A DNA stretch of 64,000 nt. Source: Paractinoplanes atraurantiacus (lineage in GTDB: Bacteria; Actinomycetota; Actinomycetes; Mycobacteriales; Micromonosporaceae). The notes below the pieces were generated by a model. The model was not told the DNA's origin. It did not search any database and worked only from the letters and a program-made list of their open reading frames with translations. Positions 28,698 through 40,406 of this stretch are shown piece after piece (the first letter of the stretch is position 1; every line of letters starts with the position of its first letter). The translations under genes and the position numbers were made by a program. The stretch spans positions 267,867 through 331,866 of the forward strand of contig NZ_OBDY01000002.1 of NCBI RefSeq assembly GCF_900215205.1, read 5' to 3'.

Positions 28698-29753
28698 TCA
28701 CCGTACGTAGTCGCTGACCTCCTTCGCGGCCATGCTTGAGGGCGGGGGAGTGCCCCTCGGGAAGTCGCTGGAGGCATCATGACGACGACACTGCACCACG
28801 CCCCGCCCGAAGCGCCGGCGGAGCCGATGGAACTGTTCCGCATCATGCTCGAGGACGAGTTCGCCGCCGAGACCACCCGGCTGACACAGCTGACGGTCTG
28901 CGCCCGGCGGCCTCGCCACGGCGGCTATGACCCGCGGATCCTCGACGGGCTCATCACCTCGGCCCGGCAACGGATCGCCGCCACGGCGCACGCCCTCAGG
29001 CGCATGTCCGAGGGAACCTACGGCGTGTGCGCCACATGCGACAAGCCCATCCCGCTGGGCCGGCTGCACATCGCGCCCACCGCCGCCCACTGCGCGCGTT
29101 GCGCGCCGGCGCGCGACCGGAGTTGACGCCCGGCCGCGGTCCGTCTGCCGGTCCACATACACCGGCAGGCCGAGCATCTGCGCGACCGCCTGAGCCTCGG
29201 CCCCGGTCAACACCACGCTGTGCGCGATCCGGTCGAGGTCCTCGGGATCGTAGGTGACGACGTCGCGCCGGCCGCTCGCGTGGGCCACCACGCCGACCCG
29301 CTGCTCCGCGGCCGTCGTCAGGGCATACGAGACAGCCCGCCCAGGCAGCGGCGCCATGTCGACTTCCAGGGAATGGGGCCGCCTCACCCCGGCGGCGGGA
29401 CGGGCCACGGCTCGCGGCAGATGCGCCGGCCGGCCGGACGCTGCCGGGCGCCATTCACCGGCGCTGTGGCCGGCCGGTCGGCGTGCGTCGGTGGCGGCAT
29501 GAGTGAGCAGGCCGAGGGCGCCACCGACGGCGCCACCGACCAGCAGGCCACCGGCCGTCGCGAGGGGCAGCGCCAGCGCGGTGACGGAAAGACCCAGCAC
29601 CACACCCGTGAGCAAGCCGAGCCAGGCCAGCAAGCCGAAGCCCACCATCACCGCGTTCCGCCAGGCCCGCCGGCCCCTTTTCGGGGATCCGGAGTCGAGC
29701 CGCGGAGCGTCGTCTGCCTGCTGCGTGTGGCGCAAGGTCGTCGCCGTGACCAT
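28698..29753 (-). CDS. Membrane protein with KhtT/TrkA-type regulatory domain; C-terminus probably run-on
   Basis: 351 codons from ATG 29753. An N-terminal basic segment is followed by two hydrophobic helices (about 35-60 and 63-82), a Pro/Arg linker, and a domain matching the N-terminal part of cation/proton antiporter regulatory subunits (about 130-205: 'PLPGRAVSYALTTAAEQRVG', 'VVTYDPEDLDRIAHSVVLTG'). The remaining about 145 codons lie antisense to the whole second TraR gene and look non-coding. The original stop was probably lost. It is divergent from MarR with two operators between, so it is the likely MarR target. No antiporter gene is adjacent. Confidence 0.6.
   Translation of the reverse strand: MVTATTLRHTQQADDAPRLDSGSPKRGRRAWRNAVMVGFGLLAWLGLLTGVVLGLSVTALALPLATAGGLLVGGAVGGALGLLTHAATDARRPAGHSAGEWRPAASGRPAHLPRAVARPAAGVRRPHSLEVDMAPLPGRAVSYALTTAAEQRVGVVAHASGRRDVVTYDPEDLDRIAHSVVLTGAEAQAVAQMLGLPVYVDRQTDRGRASTPVARRRATRAVGGGGRDVQPAQRDGLVACGAHAVGSLGHAPEGVRRGGDPLPGRGDEPVEDPRVIAAVARPPGADRQLCQPGGLGGELVLEHDAEQFHRLRRRFGRGVVQCRRHDASSDFPRGTPPPSSMAAKEVSDYVR
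28779..29126 (+). CDS. TraR/DksA-like zinc-finger protein, second copy
   Basis: 115 residues with the same plan as the protein at 27022: helical N-terminus ('ELFRIMLEDEFAAETTRLTQ') and a C4 finger with 'CATC' and 'CARC'. The 'RRMSEGTYGVCATCDKPIP' segment is shared with 'RRIAEGTYGTCEKCAASIP' of the first copy, so the two are paralogues. Start ATG 28779 has GGAGG five bases upstream. A palindrome lies 104 bases upstream. Confidence 0.87.
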   Translation: MTTTLHHAPPEAPAEPMELFRIMLEDEFAAETTRLTQLTVCARRPRHGGYDPRILDGLITSARQRIAATAHALRRMSEGTYGVCATCDKPIPLGRLHIAPTAAHCARCAPARDRS

Positions 29754-29772
29754 GCCGATGACCGCCCTTCAA

Positions 29773-29794
29773 ATAGTTGGTATAACCCAACTAT
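29773..29794. promoter_or_regulatory. MarR operator 1
   Basis: ATAGTTGG (29773-29780) and CCAACTAT (29787-29794) form a perfect inverted repeat around TATAAC, 20 bases from the start of the KhtT-like membrane gene. AT-rich in a GC-rich setting. Confidence 0.85.
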
Positions 29795-29800
29795 ATCTCA

Positions 29801-29826
29801 ATAGTTGGTTGGACCAAACCAACTAT
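29801..29826. promoter_or_regulatory. MarR operator 2
   Basis: ATAGTTGGTT (29801-29810) and AACCAACTAT (29817-29826) form a perfect 10-bp inverted repeat around GGACCA, 18 bases before the marR start. It repeats the half-sites of operator 1, so MarR probably controls both divergent genes, including itself. Confidence 0.85.
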
Positions 29827-29843
29827 CCGGTAAGGTCGGCCAC

Positions 29844-30326
29844 ATGGGCGACGACTCCACGGCTCGACAGGTCCATCAGGCTTTCACTCGGCTGATGCGG
29901 TGGGCCCACCGCGGCGACGTCCGCCGGTCACTGGCCGGGTCCACCGCCGACACCCTGTCCATGAACGACCTCACGCTCCTGCGGGCGGTCACCGCGCACG
30001 GTCCCGTCCGCATCTCCGATCTGGCCTCGTGGCAGGGCGTCGACAAGTCGACGGTCACCCCGCAGGTGCGCCGTCTCGAGGACCGGCATCTGGTCGAGCG
30101 TCACGGCGATCCCGCGGACCGGCGCGCGACCCTGCTGACCGTCACCGACCACGGCCGGCGCCACCTCGACAACATGGACGACGTCGGCGAAGATCTCTTC
30201 GCGCGAGCTCTCGACGGCTGGTCCGGCGACGACCGGCGAACCCTCGCCGAGCTGATGCGACGCCTCGCCGACGAACTCGCCGTGATCCCGCACGAAAGCG
30301 TGCTGCGCACGCGCCGGACGACCTGA
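29844..30326 (+). CDS. MarR-family transcriptional regulator
   Basis: 160 residues. The winged helix is clear: 'LTLLRAVTAHGPVRISDLAS', recognition region 'GVDKSTVTPQVRRLEDRHLV' and the wing 'DPADRRATLLTVTDHGRR'. MarR proteins are dimeric repressors released by small ligands or oxidants. Start ATG 29844 has AAGGT eight bases upstream. Two matching inverted repeats fill the gap to the divergent membrane gene. Ligand unknown. Confidence 0.92.
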   Translation: MGDDSTARQVHQAFTRLMRWAHRGDVRRSLAGSTADTLSMNDLTLLRAVTAHGPVRISDLASWQGVDKSTVTPQVRRLEDRHLVERHGDPADRRATLLTVTDHGRRHLDNMDDVGEDLFARALDGWSGDDRRTLAELMRRLADELAVIPHESVLRTRRTT

Positions 30327-30364
30327 CAGGCGCACACGAAGCCGAGACAGATGTCGGCACCTCC

Positions 30365-30381
30365 TTGCCGAGCGCTGGCAA
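30365..30381. promoter_or_regulatory. Recurrent 17-bp palindrome, copy c (degenerate)
   Basis: TTGCCGAGCGCTGGCAA, sharing the outer TTGCC/GGCAA and overall length with copies at 26859 and 28659. It lies 96 bases upstream of the CBS-BON gene. A half-like CGGCAAGG follows at 30419. Confidence 0.45.
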
Positions 30382-30477
30382 CCTCGGCACGTCCTCTCTA
30401 CCTTTCGTAGCCCTTATTCGGCAAGGAAGGCGAGGCGACACTGGACGCAGACTTCGACAGCACCGGAGAGGACAGAC

Positions 30478-31278
30478 ATGTGGCAATGGCGGGTGCAAAA
30501 CGTGATGACCACCGATGTGGTCACCGCTTCCGTTGATGCGCCGGTCGCGGAGCTCGTCACTCTGCTCAGAAAACGGCGGATCGGGGCGGTGCCGATCGTC
30601 GACGACTTCGGCGTCGTGCTCGGCATGGTCACCTGGAGCGATCTCCACGAGATCATCGACATCGTCGAGCCTGAGAGCCCACGGCGATGGTGGCAGCGCG
30701 CGTTCTCACCGCGCCTGGTCTGGCCCGAGGGCACGGCCGCCGGGGTCATGAACGGTCCACCGATGACTATCGGGGCCGATGCGTCGTTGACCGCCGCCGC
30801 CCGGCTCATGCACAAGCACGGCGTCGGCCGGTTGCTGGTGGTCGGCGCCGACCGCGGGTTGCGCGGCATCGTCAGCCGATCCGACCTGTTCAAGGTCCAC
30901 GACCGCCTGGACGCGGTCATTCGCGACGACGTGGTGAACCACGTCCTGCTCGACGAACTGCGGATCCGGCCCGGATCGGTGCACGTCCGCGTGGAGGACG
31001 GCGAGGTCACGCTCACCGGGGACACGGCACACCGGACCACCGCGCTGGCCGCGGCCCGGACGGCCGCGCTGATCCCCGGTGTGACCGATGTGGACAATCA
31101 ACTCGGATCGGAGGCCGACGACACCGCCTCGCGCAGCTGCCGCCGGGAGGTGACGCCGAGCTTCCCGAAGACCTTGCGCAAGTGCCACTCGACGGTGCGC
31201 GGGCTGAGGAACAACCGCGCCGCGACCTCCGGGTTGGTGAAGCCGTCGGCGACCAGCCGGGCGATCTGCCGCTCCTGA
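30478..31278 (+). CDS. CBS-pair protein with BON domain
   Basis: 266 residues. Two CBS motifs ('MTTDVVTASVDAPVAELVTL', 'IGAVPIVDDFGVVLGMVTWS'; 'VMNGPPMTIGADASLTAAAR', 'LLVVGADRGLRGIVSRSDLF') precede a BON domain ('IRPGSVHVRVEDGEVTLTGD', 'IPGVTDVDNQL'). CBS-BON proteins are common stress/dormancy proteins of actinobacteria and may sense adenine nucleotides. The domains end near residue 213. The last about 50 residues are read antisense to the 3' end of the LuxR pseudogene and are probably a recent run-on. Start ATG 30478. Confidence 0.85.
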   Translation: MWQWRVQNVMTTDVVTASVDAPVAELVTLLRKRRIGAVPIVDDFGVVLGMVTWSDLHEIIDIVEPESPRRWWQRAFSPRLVWPEGTAAGVMNGPPMTIGADASLTAAARLMHKHGVGRLLVVGADRGLRGIVSRSDLFKVHDRLDAVIRDDVVNHVLLDELRIRPGSVHVRVEDGEVTLTGDTAHRTTALAAARTAALIPGVTDVDNQLGSEADDTASRSCRREVTPSFPKTLRKCHSTVRGLRNNRAATSGLVKPSATSRAICRS

Positions 31279-32323
31279 GCGGTCAGCGCCACGTCGGCCG
31301 CCGCCGCGGCCGCGGGCTTGCGCACGGCATCGCCGGCGGCGATCAACTCCCGGCGCGCACGCTCGGCGAATCCCTCCATCCCGATCGTCACGAACATGTC
31401 GTACGCCGTGCGCAGGTGTTCGCGGGCGTCCAGTCGCCGCCGTTCGCGGCGCAGCCACTCGCCGTACACCAGATGAGCCCGGGCCAGCTCGGTCCGCAGG
31501 CCGGTCCGCCCGAGCTTCTCGATCGCCTGGCGGTAAAGGCCGTCAGCCTCCGCGCCCTCCGCGACCAGGGCGCGGGTGCGAGCCTCGATCCCCTGTGCGA
31601 ACGGGGTGCCGAACGGCTGAGTCTCCTCGACGAGCCTGGCCAGGGCATCGAGCGCCACCTCGGACTCGCCCGCGCGGACCGCGGCTTCCACCAGCTCCGG
31701 GAGAACCCAGGCGGAAAGGTTCGCGTCGAAGAAGTTCCCGATGGACTCGACGGCGCGTACAGCCTCCGGATATCGGGCCAGTCCGTTGTACAGGACGGCC
31801 GCTGCCCAGTTGGCTGCGATGATCCCGAGCCCGAAGCCGGCGGCGGCCGAATTCGTGATGGTGGGTTCGATGATCCGGACCGCCTCGGCCTCCCGCCCCT
31901 GGAGCGAGAGCGCCACTGCGCATCGTCGACCAGGCAGAGCAGCGGCCGGCTCTCCGAGGCGTACGACAGAAGCTCGAGCACGCCCAGGCCGACCAGGAAC
32001 AGGTCCGGTGGCGGCCCCACGCGCATGGCGATCGCCGTCTCGATGGCCTCGCGGCGGGGCGCGGGAAGGTCCGGCAGCCGGTCGAGCAGTGGCAGGCACA
32101 GCTGGTGCACGGCGGCGAAGGCCAGCTCCATCTCGGATTCGGTGCCGCCGACCCGCAGGACGCGAAAGCCGGGCGAGTTCTGCCGGGCGTGGTCGAGCAG
32201 GGCGGACTTGCCGACGCCGGCGGAGCCGTGCAGGACCAGGACGTGGCTCTCGCCGGCGCCGACCGCCGCGATCAATCGGCCGAGGGCCGCGCGCTCCTCC
32301 TGGCGGTCGACGAGCGTGGTCAT
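31098..32323 (-). pseudogene. LAL/LuxR-family regulator with large internal deletion and frameshift
   Basis: The 5' frame (from ATG 32323) encodes the ATPase start: Walker A 'GSAGVGKSALLD' and Walker B 'LLCLVDDAQW'. At about 31920 the reading passes to another frame that continues with 'ALSLQGREAEAVRIIEPT', the C-terminal TPR region and an intact LuxR helix-turn-helix ('LTAQERQIARLVADGFTNPE', 'LSPRTVEWHLRKVFGKLGVT'). Full-length LAL regulators are about 900 residues; only about 408 codons remain. Roughly 500 residues between Walker B and the TPRs are missing. The product cannot be made in one frame, so this is a deletion pseudogene. Confidence 0.8.
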
Positions 32324-32365
32324 CGGGCGACCATACCGCCTCGGCCGGTGGCCGGAATCAGCTGC

Positions 32366-36231
<3,866 letters not shown>

Positions 36232-36298
36232 TCATGACCGGTACCGCGGCGGACCGGAGACGGCACATCGGCCAGACCCGATGATTACGTGGTCGTGA

Positions 36299-36312
36299 AG
36301 TTAGCGTTAACC
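36299..36312. promoter_or_regulatory. LacI-type operator upstream of the GH59-GH5 operon
   Basis: AGTTAGCGTTAACC, three mismatches to TGTTAGCGCTAACA and clearly related to the boxes at 24027 and 24266. It suggests common control of the galactan and arabinoxylan gene sets. Confidence 0.6.
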
Positions 36313-36557
36313 AAGAGGGCGGTCAAGCGACGAATGTCGATGTAACTGATCGTTGCGCGGCGGACCCCGAAGAGGACTAAACCGCCCAGAACTGCTCCTC
36401 TAGCGGCCCTAGCTGAAGGCGACGACCCGATCTCGAGGGCTCGCGTAACACTTTTTGGCGGCAGGTCGACCGGCTCTATTCGCCGTACATGACAACTTGC
36501 GTCTCCCCAAATGTGAAGGCTAACAACGGTGAATCCGCGGTGTCGCCGGTGCCGGTG

Positions 36558-36590
36558 CCGGCGCCGGTGCAGACTTGGCACCGGCGCCGG
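36558..36590. other. Perfect 13-bp hairpin in the aldo/keto reductase leader
   Basis: CCGGCGCCGGTGC (36558-36570) pairs with GCACCGGCGCCGG (36578-36590) around a 7-base loop. No T-run follows. It lies 47 bases before the start codon, either as a leader structure or as a terminator for upstream transcription. Confidence 0.55.
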
Positions 36591-36637
36591 CCGTACGACC
36601 GGAGTCAGGCGCTCGACCACCAGGGCAGGAGAACGAA

Positions 36638-37468
36638 ATGGCAGCAGGAGAACTGACGGGGGACGGCCGGGCGCGGGTGCTCGCCGACGGCAACGAGATT
36701 CCGCTGCTCGCACTGGGCGTATGGCAGGTGCCCGACGGGCCCGAATGTGAGAGCGCGGTGCGGTGGGCGCTCGAGGCCGGCTACCGCCACATCGACACCG
36801 CACAGGCGTACGGCAACGAGGCCAGCGTGGGCCGGGCGCTGCGCGACAGCGGCGTCGCCCGCGAGGATGTCTTCATCACGACCAAGTTCTACCCGGGCTC
36901 GAGCGACCCGGAGGCCGAGGCTCAGCGCAGCCTGGAGCGCCTCGGCGTCGACTCGGTGGACCTGTACATCGTCCATTGGCCGCAGGGTGGCCCGACCTGG
37001 GCCTGGGACGGCATGCAGCGCGCTCACGCACGCGGCTACGCCCGCTCGATCGGCGTCTCCAACTTCGGCGCGGCCGAGGTCGACGCCCTGTTGAAGGTCG
37101 CCGAGGTGCCGCCGGTGGTGAACCAGGTTCAGTTCAGCCCCTTCGAGTTCCGCCGGGAACTGCTGGAGGCCTGCGAGCGTCGCGGCGTGGCGCTGGAGGC
37201 CTACAGCCCGCTGGGAACCGGCCGCCACCTGCGCGACCGGCAGGTGGCCGGCATCGCCGAGCGCCTGGGCCGCACCCCGGCGCAGGTGCTGATCCGCTGG
37301 GCGGTGCAGCGCGGCCTCATCGTGCTGCCCAAGTCCACCCACCGGGAGCGGATCGAGCAGAACGCCCAGGTTTTCGACTTCGCACTCGCCCCGGCCGACG
37401 TGGCCGCCCTGGACGGGCTGGACCACACCGGTGGGACCGACCAGGCCCTCGAACGACCGTGGTGGTGA
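36638..37468 (+). CDS. Aldo/keto reductase
   Basis: 276 residues, (beta/alpha)8 NADPH-dependent reductase. The catalytic tetrad is complete: Asp53 and Tyr58 ('HIDTAQAYGNE'), Lys83 ('ITTKFYPG') and His113 ('IVHWPQGG'). The NADPH-binding 'LPKSTHRERI' segment is near the end. Length matches 2,5-diketo-gluconate reductase-like AKR5 proteins. Start ATG 36638 has AGGAGA upstream. Physiological substrate unknown; a role with the sugar-oxidation genes is only possible. Confidence 0.92.
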   Translation: MAAGELTGDGRARVLADGNEIPLLALGVWQVPDGPECESAVRWALEAGYRHIDTAQAYGNEASVGRALRDSGVAREDVFITTKFYPGSSDPEAEAQRSLERLGVDSVDLYIVHWPQGGPTWAWDGMQRAHARGYARSIGVSNFGAAEVDALLKVAEVPPVVNQVQFSPFEFRRELLEACERRGVALEAYSPLGTGRHLRDRQVAGIAERLGRTPAQVLIRWAVQRGLIVLPKSTHRERIEQNAQVFDFALAPADVAALDGLDHTGGTDQALERPWW

Positions 37469-37534
37469 TCCGGTCGACCGTGGGGCCGAGCACCGGGCTG
37501 CTCCACGGCCGGCATGCCGCGCCCGCCCCGGCCG

Positions 37535-38968
37535 TCAGGGCGCGTCGAGCAACGGGAGGGTGAGGCGGAACCGGGCGCCGGCGCCCGGTGAGGTTCGCAG
37601 TTCGACGTCGCCGCCGTGGGCGCCGGCCAGGGAGCGGGCGATGGCCAGACCCAGGCCGGCGTTGGTGCCGGGGGAGCGGGTGCGGGAACGGTCGGTGCGG
37701 TAGAAGCGGTCGAAGACGTGGGTGGCCTGGGCGGCTGTCATGCCTGGGCCCTGGTCGGCGATCTCCAGGATCGCGCGGCCGTCGAGGGTGCCCACCCCTA
37801 TGCGCACAGGGGTGCCGGGCGGGGTGTGCGCGGCCGCGTTGCCGATCAGGTTGGTGACGACCTGGCGCAGACGGGCCTCGTCGGCGTTGACCGGCGCCGG
37901 CCCGGGCGGCCCCGTTCCTTCCGGGCCGGTCAGGTCGACCGGGCGGGCCGGGTCCAGGGCGTGCAGGTCGTGCCGGGCGTCGGTGGCCAGGGTGCGCAGG
38001 TCCATCGGGGCGCGGTCGAGCTGTCCCTCCGGCGCGTCGTCCAGCGAAGCGAGCAGCAGGAGGTCCTCGGTGAGCGCGGTCAGCCGGGTCGCCTCACGGT
38101 CGATGCGGCGCATCGCGTCGTCGAGGTCGGCCGGGGCGGCCAGGGCGCCCATGCGGTGCAGGTCGGCCGAGCCCTTGATGACGAACAGCGGGGTGCGCAG
38201 CTCGTGGCTGACGTCCGAGACGAACCTGCGCATCCGGTCCTGGGCGGCGGCCCGCTCGGCGAAGGCCCGTTCGAGCTGGCCGAGCATGGTGTTCAGGGAC
38301 ACCGTGAGGTGGCCGATCTCGGTGTTCGGCGGGGCCAGCGCGGGCACCCGCTCGCTCAGGTCGCCGGCGGCGATCGCGGCCGCCGTCCGGTCGATGCGGC
38401 GCAGCGGGCGCAGGCCCCGGCCGAGCGCGAACCAGCCCACCGCGGTCAGCACGGCCAGAAGCGCCGCCCCGCTGATCAGGCTGGTGGTGCGCAGTTGGGC
38501 CACCGTGGCGTCGGCCGCGGCCATCGGCGCCGCGGCGATCACCGTGCCGTCCCAGCCCCTGGTCGGCCGGGCGACGGCCCGCCACCGCCCCGAGTCGTCG
38601 CCGGCGGGCAGGAAGACCGCGGACCCGTCGGCCGGGGTGGACCTCAGTGCGGAGGACGGCGGCAGGCTCGCCCGGCTCAGCCGCGACGACAGCACACCGT
38701 CGGCGACCGCACCGTCGGCGTCCAGGTAGACCAGGTAGGGGGCGCCGATCAGGTCGAGGGCCGGGTCGAGCAGGTCAGCCCGTGCGCCGGCGCCCGCCGG
38801 CCCGCGACCCGGCGCCTGGGAGATCAGGCCGGTCAGTGCGCGGAGTTGGGTGTCCAGCCGGTCCAGTTGGTAGTGCTCCAGCCGGTCGGAGAGGACCGTG
38901 CCCGTCAGCCCGAGCCCGGCCAGCAGCAAGGCGGCGGTGAGCAACAGAAGCCGTACTCGCAGGCTCAT
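37535..38968 (-). CDS. Sensor histidine kinase
   Basis: 477 residues: membrane helix (about 5-27), extracytoplasmic sensor (about 28-165), second helix (about 168-190), HAMP, HisKA with the phospho-acceptor in 'FVSDVSHELRTPLFVIKG', and an ATPase domain with 'NLIGNAAAHT', 'DQGPGM' and 'GLGLAIARSL'. Start ATG 38968 overlaps the response-regulator stop as ATGA, so kinase and regulator are made together. Downstream of the ABC transporter, which suggests that it senses a membrane-active compound handled by that transporter (inference). Confidence 0.93.
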   Translation of the reverse strand: MSLRVRLLLLTAALLLAGLGLTGTVLSDRLEHYQLDRLDTQLRALTGLISQAPGRGPAGAGARADLLDPALDLIGAPYLVYLDADGAVADGVLSSRLSRASLPPSSALRSTPADGSAVFLPAGDDSGRWRAVARPTRGWDGTVIAAAPMAAADATVAQLRTTSLISGAALLAVLTAVGWFALGRGLRPLRRIDRTAAAIAAGDLSERVPALAPPNTEIGHLTVSLNTMLGQLERAFAERAAAQDRMRRFVSDVSHELRTPLFVIKGSADLHRMGALAAPADLDDAMRRIDREATRLTALTEDLLLLASLDDAPEGQLDRAPMDLRTLATDARHDLHALDPARPVDLTGPEGTGPPGPAPVNADEARLRQVVTNLIGNAAAHTPPGTPVRIGVGTLDGRAILEIADQGPGMTAAQATHVFDRFYRTDRSRTRSPGTNAGLGLAIARSLAGAHGGDVELRTSPGAGARFRLTLPLLDAP

Positions 38969-39648
38969 GGCCGCGGCTCCCGCATCACGTAGCCCACGCC
39001 GTGCACGGTGTGGATCAGCTTCGGCTCCTCGACGTCGATCTTGCGCCGTAGGTACGAGATGTAGGTGTCCACGATGCTGGCGTCGCCACCGAAGTCGTAC
39101 CGCCACACCCGCTCGAGGATCTGCGCCTTGGTCACCACCCGCCCGGCGTTCTCCATGAGGTGGCGCAGCAGCCGGAACTCGGTGGCCGACACGCGTACCG
39201 GGCGGCCGTGCCGGGTCACCTGGTGGCCCTCCACGTCGAGGGCGAGCGTCCCGACGGTCAGCACGTCGCCGGGGTGCCCGGCGGTACGGCGCAGGACAGC
39301 CCGGATACGGGCGATCAGCTCCTCCAGGTCGAACGGCTTTGTCACGTAGTCGTCGGCGCCGAGCGACAACCCGGTGACCTTGTCGGCCTGCCGGTCGCGC
39401 GCGGTCAGGAACAGCACCGGCGTACGGTGCTCGCGCAGCCTCCGGATCACCTCGAAGCCGTCCATGTCGGGCAGCATCACATCCAGCAGCACCAGGTCGG
39501 GCGGGTCGGCGGTGGCGGCCGCGATCGCCTCGCCCGCGGTGGCCGCCGAGGTCACCCGGAAGCCGGCGAACCGCAGCGTGGCCGCGAGCAGTTCCCGTAC
39601 GGTGGCCTCGTCGTCCACCACGAGCAGGCGTTCGGTCATAGTCGTCAT
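38965..39648 (-). CDS. OmpR/PhoB-type response regulator
   Basis: 227 residues. Receiver domain with acidic pair Asp12-Asp13, phospho-acceptor Asp56 ('LVLLDVMLPD') and Lys104 ('YVTKPFD'), then a winged-helix DNA-binding domain ('VSATEFRLLRHLMENAGRVV', 'VDTYISYLRRKID'). Start ATG 39648 overlaps the upstream permease stop by one base (TAATG). It forms a translationally coupled block with the ABC genes and the kinase, and probably activates them. Confidence 0.94.
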   Translation of the reverse strand: MTTMTERLLVVDDEATVRELLAATLRFAGFRVTSAATAGEAIAAATADPPDLVLLDVMLPDMDGFEVIRRLREHRTPVLFLTARDRQADKVTGLSLGADDYVTKPFDLEELIARIRAVLRRTAGHPGDVLTVGTLALDVEGHQVTRHGRPVRVSATEFRLLRHLMENAGRVVTKAQILERVWRYDFGGDASIVDTYISYLRRKIDVEEPKLIHTVHGVGYVMREPRP

Positions 39649-40406
39649 TAAACGTCGCGGCGCCGCAGCACCACGAACGCCGCGGTCAGCACCGCGGCCA
39701 CGCCGAGGGCCATGCCGGCCAGATTCCACCACGGGTGCGCGAAGTTCGGGTCCGGCACCGTCGCGAGCGCGGCCGCCCCGCCGAGCGTCGGCCAGAAATC
39801 GAACAGGCCCGCCATCCACGACGGGAAGAGCCCGGCCAGAGCCGGTACGAGGAACACGATGCCCACCAGCGTCGCCAGCGCGCCCGCGGTCGCCCGCATG
39901 ATCGTGCCGAGCCCGACGGCCAGCAGCGCGATGACGGCCAGGTAGAGCCCGCCCGCGAACACCGCCCGCAGCACGCCCGGATCGCCGAGATCCGCGTTCG
40001 GCACCCCCTGCCGTCCGAGCAGCGGCTGTCCGACGAGGAACGCGCCCACCATCAGCACCTGCCCGGCCACCACGGCGACGGCCGCCGCGATCACCACCTT
40101 GGCCGCCAGCACCCGGTGCCGCCGCGGCGTGGCGGTCAGCGTCGTGCGCATCAGGCCGGTCGCGAACTCGGAGGTGACCACGAGGATCCCGAGCACCCCC
40201 ACGATCAACTGCGCCACGATGTACGACGTCAGGCTGTGCGCCGTCGGATCCCACGCGGCGCCGGCGTCGGCGTACGCGTCACGGGCCGATCTCGACGAGG
40301 CCAGGGCGGTGATGCCCAGCCCGGCGACGAAGAGGCAGGCCAGCGTGTACCAGGTGGACCGCAGGCTGCGCAGCTTGATCCACTCCGCCCGGAGCGCGCG
40401 GCTCAT
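39648..40406 (-). CDS. ABC-2 type transporter permease
   Basis: 252 residues with six membrane helices in ABC-2 arrangement ('MSRALRAEWIKLRSLRSTWY', 'VTSEFATGLMRTTLTATPRR'). The 'EFATGLMRTTL' coupling segment is typical of DrrB/NatB-like exporters. Start ATG 40406 overlaps the ATPase stop (ATGA). Works with the ATPase at 40403-41317 to export or detoxify an unknown compound. Confidence 0.92.
   Translation of the reverse strand: MSRALRAEWIKLRSLRSTWYTLACLFVAGLGITALASSRSARDAYADAGAAWDPTAHSLTSYIVAQLIVGVLGILVVTSEFATGLMRTTLTATPRRHRVLAAKVVIAAAVAVVAGQVLMVGAFLVGQPLLGRQGVPNADLGDPGVLRAVFAGGLYLAVIALLAVGLGTIMRATAGALATLVGIVFLVPALAGLFPSWMAGLFDFWPTLGGAAALATVPDPNFAHPWWNLAGMALGVAAVLTAAFVVLRRRDV

Noticed and set aside
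37478..37508. CCGTGG...CCACGG hairpin between the aldo/keto reductase and kinase genes
   Set aside because: Only a 6-bp stem with a large loop; too weak to call a terminator.
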